From Nocardioides soli (GTDB taxonomy: Bacteria; Actinomycetota; Actinomycetes; Propionibacteriales; Nocardioidaceae): 64,000 bases of DNA. The stretch lies in assembly GCF_014191495.1 (NCBI RefSeq), contig NZ_JACHWR010000004.1, positions 62,001 through 126,000 on the forward strand. Direction: 5' to 3'. The notes under the pieces were generated by a model, which was not told the origin of the DNA, did not search any database, and was given only the letters and a program-made list of their open reading frames with translations. Positions 35,701-41,503 of this stretch are shown piece after piece (within the stretch, counting starts at the first letter, position 1; every line of letters starts with the position of its first letter). Made by a program: the position numbers and the translations under genes.

Positions 35701-37210
35701 ACTCACTGAGTACGCGGCCGTGCACGTCAAGGCCACGGTCGACATCAACGATCTGGCCTCCGCGAAGATCGCTGCAATCCGAGCGAAGCTCGACGGCCTC
35801 CGAGACAAGACGGTCACCGTCAACCAGCGCACGATCGTCACGGGTGGTCGCAAGGACCGGATGCTCCTCGGGGCCGCCGAGCCGAAGGCCACGATGGCTG
35901 ACGTCGCGGACATGTTCGCGAAGACCACGTCGATGTGGCTCGACTTCGCCGCCAGCATGCGCCGGACGATTCCGGAGATCACCGCGTACTGGCTCAAGGG
36001 TCTCGACGCCGGCATCGCCAACGTCTACGAGCAGATCGACAAGACGATCGGTAAGGCTGAGGCGAAGCGCGACAAGGCCCGCAGGAAGCGAGACAAGGAG
36101 CGCCAGAAGCTCGACCAGTTCAGCAACAAGGTCAAGGCTGCTGAGGCTCTGGTCAAGTCGCGCCAGAAGAACGTCGACAAGGCTGCCAACGCGGAGGCTC
36201 GCAAGCAGGCCGAGAAGCAACTGAGGGCCGCGAGGGCTCAGCTCGCAACTGCACGGGCACACGCTGCCAAGCAGCAGGAGATCGTCAACGGCGCCAAGGA
36301 GCAGGTCAAGGCTGCGAACAAGGCGCTGGCGGCTCAGCGCAAGCAGTCGATCGCGTGGCAGGCCCAGGCAGCCGCGCTCGAGGAGGCGCTCGGAGCGTAC
36401 GAGCGGGTCAACGATCAGCTCAACGATGCGGTCAGCAACCTTGAGGCGCTCCGCGAGGAGGTCAAGTCCTACAAGCGGGGCCTGGCCGATGCGTACCAGA
36501 GCACGGCGTCCATCCTCAACGCCGGCTCGTCGTTCAACTCGATGCGACGGTTCCTCAATCGCAACATCGAGCAGCTCACCGAGTACAACGCCGGCATCGA
36601 GCAGCTCATCGGCATGGGACTCAACGAGACCGTGCTCGACCAGATCGCTCAGGCGGGCCCTGACGCCCTCTACTGGATCCGATCGATCCTCAAGGAGGGC
36701 CAGCTCGGCGTTGACGAGCTGAACGCGCTCTGGGGTCAGGTCGAGGGTCTCTCGCTCGACACGGGCGAGGCGGTCGGAAACTACGTCTTCGTCGACGAAC
36801 TCGCAGCGGCCTCCGCTGAGGTGGACCGGCTGTACAACGAGCTCATCGCGATGAAGAAGCCGATCGAGGACGCGACCAACGCCCTGCTTGGCGCAATCGC
36901 CGCGAGCGCGGCCAGGAATGCGGAAGCGGCCATGGCCGAACTCCGCAATCTCCAGGCTGCATTCGAGGAGCTGGCGAAGGCAGCGGGCGTCCCGGTACCC
37001 GCCCCGCCGACCTCTGGCTCCGGCAGTGGCGGCGGGGGCAAGGGCAAGCCGAAGAAGCCCAAGAAGCCGAAGAAGGCGAACACTCCGAAGTCTGCGACAG
37101 CCGCCCGCTCGTCTTCGCAGACGCTCATCTACAACGCCGCCCCCGGCAAGTCCCTGTCCTCCGAAGAGGACCTCTGGGACGCACTCGGACGGGCGCAAGG
37201 AGGTTGGTGA
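32750..37210 (+). CDS. Phage tail tape measure protein
   Basis: A 1,486-aa protein, one third of the element. The N-terminus (IIGEVAVKVRPSTDGFRGEA) is typical of actinophage tape measures. Long helical and coiled-coil stretches follow, with hydrophobic patches near 190 (LPGIFGGLAIGAGATFAVL) and 580-700 (MGLLVGGAMWLGVAARAK; IGSAFGPVWGTAIGAAGGAL). Residues 1090-1240 are Lys/Arg/Ala-rich coiled coil, and the C-terminus has a Gly/Ser then KPKKPKK linker. In siphophages this protein sets tail length and helps DNA entry. At about 0.15 nm per residue it would match a tail of roughly 220 nm. ATG 32750 follows GAAGGGGGTGA. It is intact, though no other tail or head gene is recognisable. Confidence 0.93.
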   Translation: MSNATIIGEVAVKVRPSTDGFRGEAKRELTAIEKVLQDVRVDFEVNIEKLIHDTHDAVDKAQRRAGEIEIGVGLGQAGKKAVQAELAALTRRRKVSIAADLDKAAAAKVGSSLAALSGARALHDMGDDFAQWAGELDRSVPKIAGATLAVSNLGAALAGGTSNVLAFSSSLASTAGAALALPGIFGGLAIGAGATFAVLKDFNEQLPEVRERLGDLQDSMSERFWSRAKEPIRELTDELLPELESNLERTSDSLGGFFADLAGSTQDRFGGELRTMFDDLNESIDIASTRTDAYAGILEKLGSVGAGNLPRLAEWWGDLNEQFDDWLGRKGRAGLQEYVDTGIDALQDLGTSIRYASSTLYGLAKAAEAAGGGSLGALAGVLEDVSRTVNGREFQQNLTGVFEAAHLAMDGLTDEAGPKFRSLVLRIADLLQTTLPQAGQTAGKALGGIFDALDRPALQNSLEGAFDKLDTAVDNLTPSLDGVSDALAGIIDVIGDVTVNVSRGLAPALDTAAPAVEQLSDDLGPLVDALGDLLVNAVELASPLVDDLATATGSLAGEVATVIRPINAFVDLLQELPAPITGAMGHLASMGLLVGGAMWLGVAARAKVASFATSILDAGIAAGRAEGAFVRTAAAAENVAGRMTKGRTALLGASLALGGIQTDSDGANQALGVLSSTATGAVIGSAFGPVWGTAIGAAGGALVGLMSHTNDSSKAMDDAANSASRYVDTLNQLTGATTESTRARIYDNLEQSGALKVAQEYGVAARTVVDAVVGQKKAQAELGAVIATTRAEAEGYGQMAAQILADSNGSMSAAQGKQYQQWLDLQKQYDAAADSLEAQTGKLREDTKAMRERATAVVNYAKLFKGDGIPKAVITRFEERGIPATAAKMARLARKYDLLPKQVRTIIEETGSEVSFKRVKRLLEQLNVVDRTRANPEVSVDTAPAENRVKDTTNRVKDLDKITATSKVKIDDKATKPIKDVRQRLTEYAAVHVKATVDINDLASAKIAAIRAKLDGLRDKTVTVNQRTIVTGGRKDRMLLGAAEPKATMADVADMFAKTTSMWLDFAASMRRTIPEITAYWLKGLDAGIANVYEQIDKTIGKAEAKRDKARRKRDKERQKLDQFSNKVKAAEALVKSRQKNVDKAANAEARKQAEKQLRAARAQLATARAHAAKQQEIVNGAKEQVKAANKALAAQRKQSIAWQAQAAALEEALGAYERVNDQLNDAVSNLEALREEVKSYKRGLADAYQSTASILNAGSSFNSMRRFLNRNIEQLTEYNAGIEQLIGMGLNETVLDQIAQAGPDALYWIRSILKEGQLGVDELNALWGQVEGLSLDTGEAVGNYVFVDELAAASAEVDRLYNELIAMKKPIEDATNALLGAIAASAARNAEAAMAELRNLQAAFEELAKAAGVPVPAPPTSGSGSGGGGKGKPKKPKKPKKANTPKSATAARSSSQTLIYNAAPGKSLSSEEDLWDALGRAQGGW

Positions 37211-37252
37211 GCGGCGATCTCAGGCACGAACACAATTGAATAGAGCAACACC

Positions 37253-37306
37253 CGCCAGACCGGTCTCCTGTGCGCTCACAGCGGCGTACACGGGGCCGGT
37301 CTGGCG
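37253..37306 (+). terminator. Inverted repeat after the tape measure gene
   Basis: CGCCAGACCGG (37253-37263) pairs perfectly with CCGGTCTGGCG (37296-37306); CTGTG/CACAG forms a second stem inside. It lies in the 133-bp gap between the tape measure stop and the next start. Confidence 0.6.
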
Positions 37307-37343
37307 TCTCAACAACACACCAATTAATAGGAGTCCGTAACCC

Positions 37344-37637
37344 TTGAATACGACAAGCAAAAAGTCAGAAGTCAGCCCTGACGAGATCCATCGGGCGTTC
37401 CATCGGATGGAGCGGAACGCTGCCTCGATCAAACGACAGTTTGAGGGCTTCGCGGAGAAACTCATCGAAGCCTACCGAATCCGAGAGATCGAAGCTCTTG
37501 TGAATAACGAGGGCGATGTCGACGTGGAAGACGAAGTAGTCTACGGGAAGATGATCGAGATCTACAGGATCTTGCCCCCGTCCTGTTCGACGGGATGCAC
37601 ATCCTGCGGAGCGTTTGTGCGGGACTGGCGCAACTAA
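37344..37637 (+). CDS. Hypothetical element protein
   Basis: A 97-aa protein starting at TTG 37344 after TAGGAG. It is charged and helical (EIHRAFHRMERNAASIKRQF, IEAYRIREIEALVNNEG) and ends with three Cys in PPSCSTGCTSCG, a possible metal site or disulphide region. No family is recognised. The next gene overlaps its stop (TAATG), so the two are translationally coupled. Confidence 0.6.
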   Translation: MNTTSKKSEVSPDEIHRAFHRMERNAASIKRQFEGFAEKLIEAYRIREIEALVNNEGDVDVEDEVVYGKMIEIYRILPPSCSTGCTSCGAFVRDWRN

Positions 37638-37900
37638 TGACCGACGACTACGACACCCACGCACTACTGATCGAGAACGTCGCACTCAAGCACAAGCTCC
37701 CAGACGAGCTGGCCGACGCACTCAAGGGCGATACCCGCGAGGAACTGGATGCCCACGCCGCCGTGCTCGCCAAGTTCGCTCCGCAGAGCGACGAGGACGC
37801 GTATGAGGACGATCCGCCGCTCGAAGGCGGGGGCATGCGCCAGCCGACGTGGGACCCGCTTGCAGAGGCTCGCGCGGCCCGTGCTCGTCGTCGCTGGTAA
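37637..37900 (+). CDS. Small scaffold-like acidic protein
   Basis: An 87-aa protein starting at ATG 37637 in a TAATG overlap. The segment KHKLPDELADALKGDTREEL followed by DAHAAVLAKF matches the helical pattern (LPxxLAxxLxGDTxEEL) often seen in short phage scaffolding or capsid-associated proteins of actinophages. The C-terminus is acidic, then Arg-rich (ARAARARRRW). The match is by pattern only. If correct, this would be a second structural-type gene besides the tape measure. An upstream ATG at 37595 is less likely. Confidence 0.5.
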   Translation: MTDDYDTHALLIENVALKHKLPDELADALKGDTREELDAHAAVLAKFAPQSDEDAYEDDPPLEGGGMRQPTWDPLAEARAARARRRW

Positions 37901-37953
37901 GCGGCCAACTCGCAACTCAACTCACATCAGATATGCCAGGAGGCAACAACCAC

Positions 37954-39297
37954 GTGAGCAACAAGCGCTTTGAGACGATCATCCGCGAAGCCGAGGAAGC
38001 TCAGCGGCCCAAGATCGAGCAGGACCAGCAGGACTACGCCACCGCGGCGGGCATTCTTCCGAGCGTGATTCGGGAGTATGACGAGACCCGGCTTCTGGCG
38101 CCGACCATCCGGGGCTACTGGGCGGCGATGCTTGACACTTACACCGCCGACGACTACGCCAGGGCGCAGGCATCAGAACTTCGCGCGAAGGAGCGGGCCA
38201 GGGGAGCCCTTGGCAGATTCAAGACTGCGGAGCGCAAGCGACGCGGATTGCGGACCAATCTGGCGGAGGTCGCTGCTCGCGTCATTGGTCGAGCGATGCC
38301 AGGGGTCCCAGTTCTTTCAACCTTCGCCACAATTCCGACGAAGCCCCGAGAGGCCGACCTTCCTGTCGCGGTGGTCACTCAGACAAAACTGCCGGAGTTG
38401 AGTCCGGAGGGTGTGGAATATGGCGAAGTCAATGTCACATACTACTTCTCGAAGATCCACGTTGGCCTTGCGAGCAAGCGCATGATCGAGCAAGCAGCAG
38501 AGGAGCTCGGGCTTAGCGTGACGTGCGTAGATGAGCGCAGGAGTGTGGGTGGCAACAGTGACAGCGCCCGTCTGGAGGTGACAGCTCATCCAGACTTGCC
38601 CTATTACGACGTCGTTCTTGACGCCCACTCCAAGCGACTGGGGCACGCGATTGCGGAGGACATCGCAGCAGCAGATGTTGTCAACGGTCAGGTCTACGGT
38701 GACTTGAGAAGTGGCCTCCTGCGTTCATCACTCATGACCGTGCTACCCGATGAGCTCCTCACTTCTGAGACCGTTGACGATGACGGCAAGCGTACGGTGA
38801 CGATCGAAGCGAGCATCCTGCTAGACACTCTCCGCCATCCCGATCCAGGGAGCATCCGAAACACCGCGTCGGATGTGACCGCACGTCTCGTTGGGGCGGT
38901 TATTCCTGACCTTGGGCGAGTCGAGTGCGTTGAACTGCTCTCGACCGAGGGTCATCGATTGGAGGTCGCTGACGGGCAGGTAATGAGTCGGATTGCCGCC
39001 GCGGAAGGTCGTGCTAACTTTCCTCCGGCAAGGAGAGAAACCGGTGACATCGAGTCCCGGCGCGGAGGTATCCAGCTCATCATTCGCGGCGAAGTTGTAT
39101 CTTCTGCTGTCGAGCACGAAGCTGATGCGCGCGCCAAGGATGAACTTGCACTTAACGTCGCAGACCTCACCGAGCTGGTGCGGGGAGTCGAACGCGAATT
39201 CGCCCGAGAGACCCAACTTCTAGCGATGAACCCAGGAGACTGGGAGCCTGTCCGGGAGGATTGGCGGGAGCACGACTATGCACGGGGGCTCCGCTGA
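37954..39297 (+). CDS. Hypothetical 447-aa element protein
   Basis: GTG 37954 (SNKRFETIIREAEE) follows AGGAGG by ten bases; ATG 37933 is a weaker alternative. The N-terminal third is helical and basic (SELRAKERARGALGRFKTAE). The remainder has mixed alpha/beta character, including EYGEVNVTYYFSKIHVGLAS and SDSARLEVTAHPDLPYYDVV. I recognise no domain. In siphophages minor tail proteins follow the tape measure, but this does not resemble them. It is the second largest protein of the element and probably important to it. Confidence 0.7.
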   Translation: MSNKRFETIIREAEEAQRPKIEQDQQDYATAAGILPSVIREYDETRLLAPTIRGYWAAMLDTYTADDYARAQASELRAKERARGALGRFKTAERKRRGLRTNLAEVAARVIGRAMPGVPVLSTFATIPTKPREADLPVAVVTQTKLPELSPEGVEYGEVNVTYYFSKIHVGLASKRMIEQAAEELGLSVTCVDERRSVGGNSDSARLEVTAHPDLPYYDVVLDAHSKRLGHAIAEDIAAADVVNGQVYGDLRSGLLRSSLMTVLPDELLTSETVDDDGKRTVTIEASILLDTLRHPDPGSIRNTASDVTARLVGAVIPDLGRVECVELLSTEGHRLEVADGQVMSRIAAAEGRANFPPARRETGDIESRRGGIQLIIRGEVVSSAVEHEADARAKDELALNVADLTELVRGVEREFARETQLLAMNPGDWEPVREDWREHDYARGLR

Positions 39298-39461
39298 TGT
39301 GGGGTCAGACGACCAGTCCCGACGAAGACATGCTCCTGTTCGACGGCCTCTGTGTCTGGTGCGAGCAGCCGATGGACGAGGTCTCCATCATGGAGAACAA
39401 CCGCGTGACCTGTTCTGATCGTTGCCGACAGGCTCGGAGCCGCGCCAACCGCGCGCGCTGA
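39297..39461 (+). CDS. Small zinc-finger protein
   Basis: A 54-aa protein whose ATG overlaps the previous stop (TGATG). Four Cys in CVWCEQP and TCSDRCRQARSR form a treble-clef-like zinc site (CxxC...CxxxC), and the C-terminus is strongly basic. Similar tiny proteins are common in actinophages and may bind nucleic acid. A strong terminator follows 12 bases after the stop. Confidence 0.65.
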   Translation: MWGQTTSPDEDMLLFDGLCVWCEQPMDEVSIMENNRVTCSDRCRQARSRANRAR

Positions 39462-39472
39462 CAGCAAGACGA

Positions 39473-39504
39473 AGCCCCGCCTAGCAATCGCGCTAGGCGG
39501 GGCT
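39473..39504 (+). terminator. Strong rho-independent terminator
   Basis: AGCCCCGCCTAGC (39473-39485) pairs perfectly with GCTAGGCGGGGCT (39492-39504) around a 6-base loop, followed by CTTTCGTCGTTT. It ends the rightward transcript of the element. Confidence 0.88.
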
Positions 39505-39555
39505 CTTTCGTCGTTTCTGGGACATTCGGCGGGGGAGTCCAGTAGGAACGCCGGC

Positions 39556-39840
39556 ATGGCAGTTAACTACGTGCGCGATAGCGCTCAGGGTCTTATCAAG
39601 AACTTGATCCTTGGGGGGATCGGCTTGGCAATCATCGGAGGCGCTATCGCCTTCCTCGCATGGCCGGGCACCGAAGTTGCCAGTTCCGCTCTCGGCGACG
39701 TCGACACCGAGGAAACCGGGAACGCGGTTATCGCGGCGATGGGTGCAGCGGCAGCCTGGGCAGGCAACCTGCTCCTACTGGTCGGGCTGGTCGGGTGGGG
39801 CGTCAGGCTCGGCAATGAGGCCACTCTGCGCAAGTCTTGA
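39556..39840 (+). CDS. Small membrane protein with two transmembrane helices
   Basis: A 94-aa protein with two hydrophobic segments (LILGGIGLAIIGGAIAFLAW and AAAAWAGNLLLLVGLVGWGV) joined by an acidic loop (DVDTEETGN). It could be a membrane anchor, exclusion protein or holin-like protein, but nothing in sequence decides this. It follows the terminator, so it has its own promoter. Its end overlaps the convergent gene 39775-40005 by 66 bp. Confidence 0.6.
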   Translation: MAVNYVRDSAQGLIKNLILGGIGLAIIGGAIAFLAWPGTEVASSALGDVDTEETGNAVIAAMGAAAAWAGNLLLLVGLVGWGVRLGNEATLRKS

Positions 39841-40005
39841 TCGCTCCATCCGGTCGCGTCGGGACGCGAGGATCGCCATGCGGTGCCCCCGGATCTGCTC
39901 GTCGGTCTGGGGAGGGGCGAGTGCGTCTTGCTCCAGCACAAACCGACGCTGCTCCGCAGGAAGCTTCGCCAGCAACCTCTCCCGCTCGGTCGGTGAGTCA
40001 GTCAT
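39775..40005 (-). CDS. Hypothetical protein, last gene of the leftward operon
   Basis: A 76-aa highly charged protein (MTDSPTERERLLAKLPAEQR, then DEQIRGHRMAILASRRDR). The start overlaps the preceding gene's stop by eight bases. No family is recognised. It overlaps the convergent membrane-protein gene, so at least part of one gene's 3' end is antisense to the other. Confidence 0.55.
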   Translation of the reverse strand: MTDSPTERERLLAKLPAEQRRFVLEQDALAPPQTDEQIRGHRMAILASRRDRMERSRLAQSGLIAEPDAPPDQPDQ

Positions 40006-40129
40006 CGGACTCACGCCGGTCGACCTCGAACAACTTCGCGACGATGGCCGCAGTGTCTGGGTCGACGGGTCGCCGGACTCGGTTGGCTCTAGCGGCGGGC
40101 AGGTTGGCGAGGATTCCTTCAACGGTCAT
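39998..40129 (-). CDS. 43-aa hypothetical protein in the RHH operon
   Basis: A short ORF from ATG 40129 (MTVEGILANLPAARANRVRR, ending KLFEVDRRESDD). It lies between two coupled genes: the RHH gene stops at the TAATGATG junction just before, and the next start lies inside its end. GGAG is five bases upstream. Position and overlap support translation despite its size. Confidence 0.5.
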   Translation of the reverse strand: MTVEGILANLPAARANRVRRPVDPDTAAIVAKLFEVDRRESDD

Positions 40130-40131
40130 CA

Positions 40132-40365
40132 TTACTCCACTTTTCCATCCGGCGACTTGCGAGGGTTGAACGGTGGGGCGTCAGCTAGTCCGGCGTACTC
40201 TCTGAGTGCTCGACGCACGACATCGGAGATTTTCTCTCCGTTCTCGGCAGCCTTCCTCTTAGCAGCCTCCCAGAGCTCATCGGAGACCCGGATCACCCGA
40301 TTGGTGGTCACTCCAACTCCGCGCCCCCCCTGACTGCCGCTCGGCCCTTTCCGTGGGTGGCTCAT
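40132..40365 (-). CDS. Ribbon-helix-helix DNA-binding protein
   Basis: A 77-aa protein. A basic Gly-rich N-terminus is followed by NRVIRVSDELWEAAKRKAAE and ISDVVRRALREYAG, the beta strand and two helices of the CopG/Arc fold. Such proteins are repressors or antitoxins. No recognisable toxin is adjacent: the following two products are unknown. AAGGAG precedes ATG 40365. It may repress the leftward operon through the CATATG palindromes upstream of 40608. Confidence 0.78.
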   Translation of the reverse strand: MSHPRKGPSGSQGGRGVGVTTNRVIRVSDELWEAAKRKAAENGEKISDVVRRALREYAGLADAPPFNPRKSPDGKVE

Positions 40366-40401
40366 CTCCGATACTCCTTGCCTCTCAAGGTCGGGGCGCG
40401 G

Positions 40402-40608
40402 TCACTTCATAACCTGCACCTCGGTCCAGTGAACTCCGATCCGCTCTGCCACAAGCCTGGCATCAGCCTCAGCCTCCGGCCCCGTCGCGTATCTCTGGCG
40501 CCGGATCTCCGCGTATTCGGCGTCGGTCAGCATTGGCGGCAGACCTCGGCTGGCACGGCGCTCCGCTGCCCACTGAAACGACTTCTCACGGGGCGTCAGG
40601 GTGTCCAT
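40402..40608 (-). CDS. Hypothetical protein, first gene of the leftward operon
   Basis: A 68-aa charged protein from ATG 40608 (MDTLTPREKSFQWAAERRAS, then MLTDAEYAEIRRQRYATG). The longer frame to 40791 is not needed, since TTGGAGGACG lies directly before this ATG. No family is recognised. The promoter just upstream is spanned by two 12-bp palindromes, so this operon is probably tightly regulated. Confidence 0.6.
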   Translation of the reverse strand: MDTLTPREKSFQWAAERRASRGLPPMLTDAEYAEIRRQRYATGPEAEADARLVAERIGVHWTEVQVMK

Positions 40609-40630
40609 CGGTTGCGTCCTCCAATTGTAG

Positions 40631-40675
40631 GTGCATATGCACTTGATGAAAGGAAGGTAGGTAATGCATATGCAT
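40631..40675 (-). promoter_or_regulatory. Promoter with two CATATG palindromic operators
   Basis: GTGCATATGCAC (40631-40642) and ATGCATATGCAT (40664-40675) are perfect 12-bp palindromes with centres 33 bp apart, about three helical turns. A TACAAT -10 candidate (minus strand, 40624-40629) has the first palindrome in its spacer with a TTTCAT-like -35. This is the expected form of a cooperative repressor site for the leftward operon. The rest of 40676-40866 holds no convincing gene. Confidence 0.75.
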
Positions 40676-40866
40676 CTGTCAAGCCGTGAAACTTGGAGGG
40701 CTGGACCAGTCGGCCCGCGCCGGCGCCACGCCACATCCAGGCGCACGCAGGAGGAGCAGGGGTGGGCTATGACCCGCGAGCTAACCGGCACCCCTACCGG
40801 GGGGTCTTAGCAGACGAGGTTCTGCCACGGTTTCCAAGTCGCTGTGACAGGGCGTTGAACGCGGGC

Positions 40867-41433
40867 CTAATTGAGGTCGGAGAGGCTTGGAGGTGTCCGG
40901 AAGATGCGTCTCCGCTTCGGTCGCCGCATCCAAGCTTCGAGCCTGAGCCGATGGAGTTGGCTCTTCCTGAAATCTGGATGAAAGCTCAAGATGCCAGACT
41001 CGTCCCGGAGCCAGTAGAGGCTCTGTGCGTCCCTGAATGACACTGCGAGCCGCACGTCATCGATCATGTGTGCGACGTCGTTGCCGGTGGTCCAGTTCCA
41101 ACCGTCCGGATAAGGCAACGGGGTGTCGCCGGGCGGCAGGATTGGCAGACTCATCGTCTGGTGCATCTCCGGCGATCCCTCGGACCTGTAGAAGACCGTG
41201 ACGTCGTAGACCGGCACCGAGCTCCCGTTGCGGGCGACTGCCTCCCAGGTTCCGGTACTTTGATCTCGCACCCAGGCTGCGATGAGTGCTGCCTGCTGTG
41301 CCCGCCGATCCTCGTCGTACAACGCGTCGCGTCGCTGTTCGACATGCAGACTCGAGACAGCAGCAACGCCGGCCGCGATGGCGGCGCACAACGCGATCCC
41401 GCTGACAATCACGTTGGCCCATTCCGCGCTCAC
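40867..41433 (-). CDS. Membrane-anchored hypothetical protein at the element's right end
   Basis: A 188-aa protein with one N-terminal membrane segment (VIVSGIALCAAIAAGVAAV) followed by a coiled region and a beta-rich domain (TGTWEAVARNGSSVPVYDVT). Such proteins are frequent in actinobacterial mobile elements and prophages as cargo of unknown role. GTG 41433 is preferred because AAGGA lies upstream; GTG 41463 would add ten residues. It lies next to the ligase 3' end and could be a lysogenic-conversion gene. Confidence 0.65.
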   Translation of the reverse strand: MSAEWANVIVSGIALCAAIAAGVAAVSSLHVEQRRDALYDEDRRAQQAALIAAWVRDQSTGTWEAVARNGSSVPVYDVTVFYRSEGSPEMHQTMSLPILPPGDTPLPYPDGWNWTTGNDVAHMIDDVRLAVSFRDAQSLYWLRDESGILSFHPDFRKSQLHRLRLEAWMRRPKRRRIFRTPPSLSDLN

Positions 41434-41503
41434 GAACTCATCCTTCCAGCGCGAGAGCGCCACGGGCGGTCAACCGTCACTCGCAGGTGGTACGAGTCGC
41501 AGA

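Noticed and set aside
32750..37210. Tape measure gene as evidence of a complete prophage
   Set aside because: No terminase, portal, capsid, tube, baseplate or lysis genes are found between the att sites.
40132..40365. RHH gene as the antitoxin of a toxin-antitoxin pair
   Set aside because: Neither of the two following products resembles a known toxin, so a regulator role is the safer reading.
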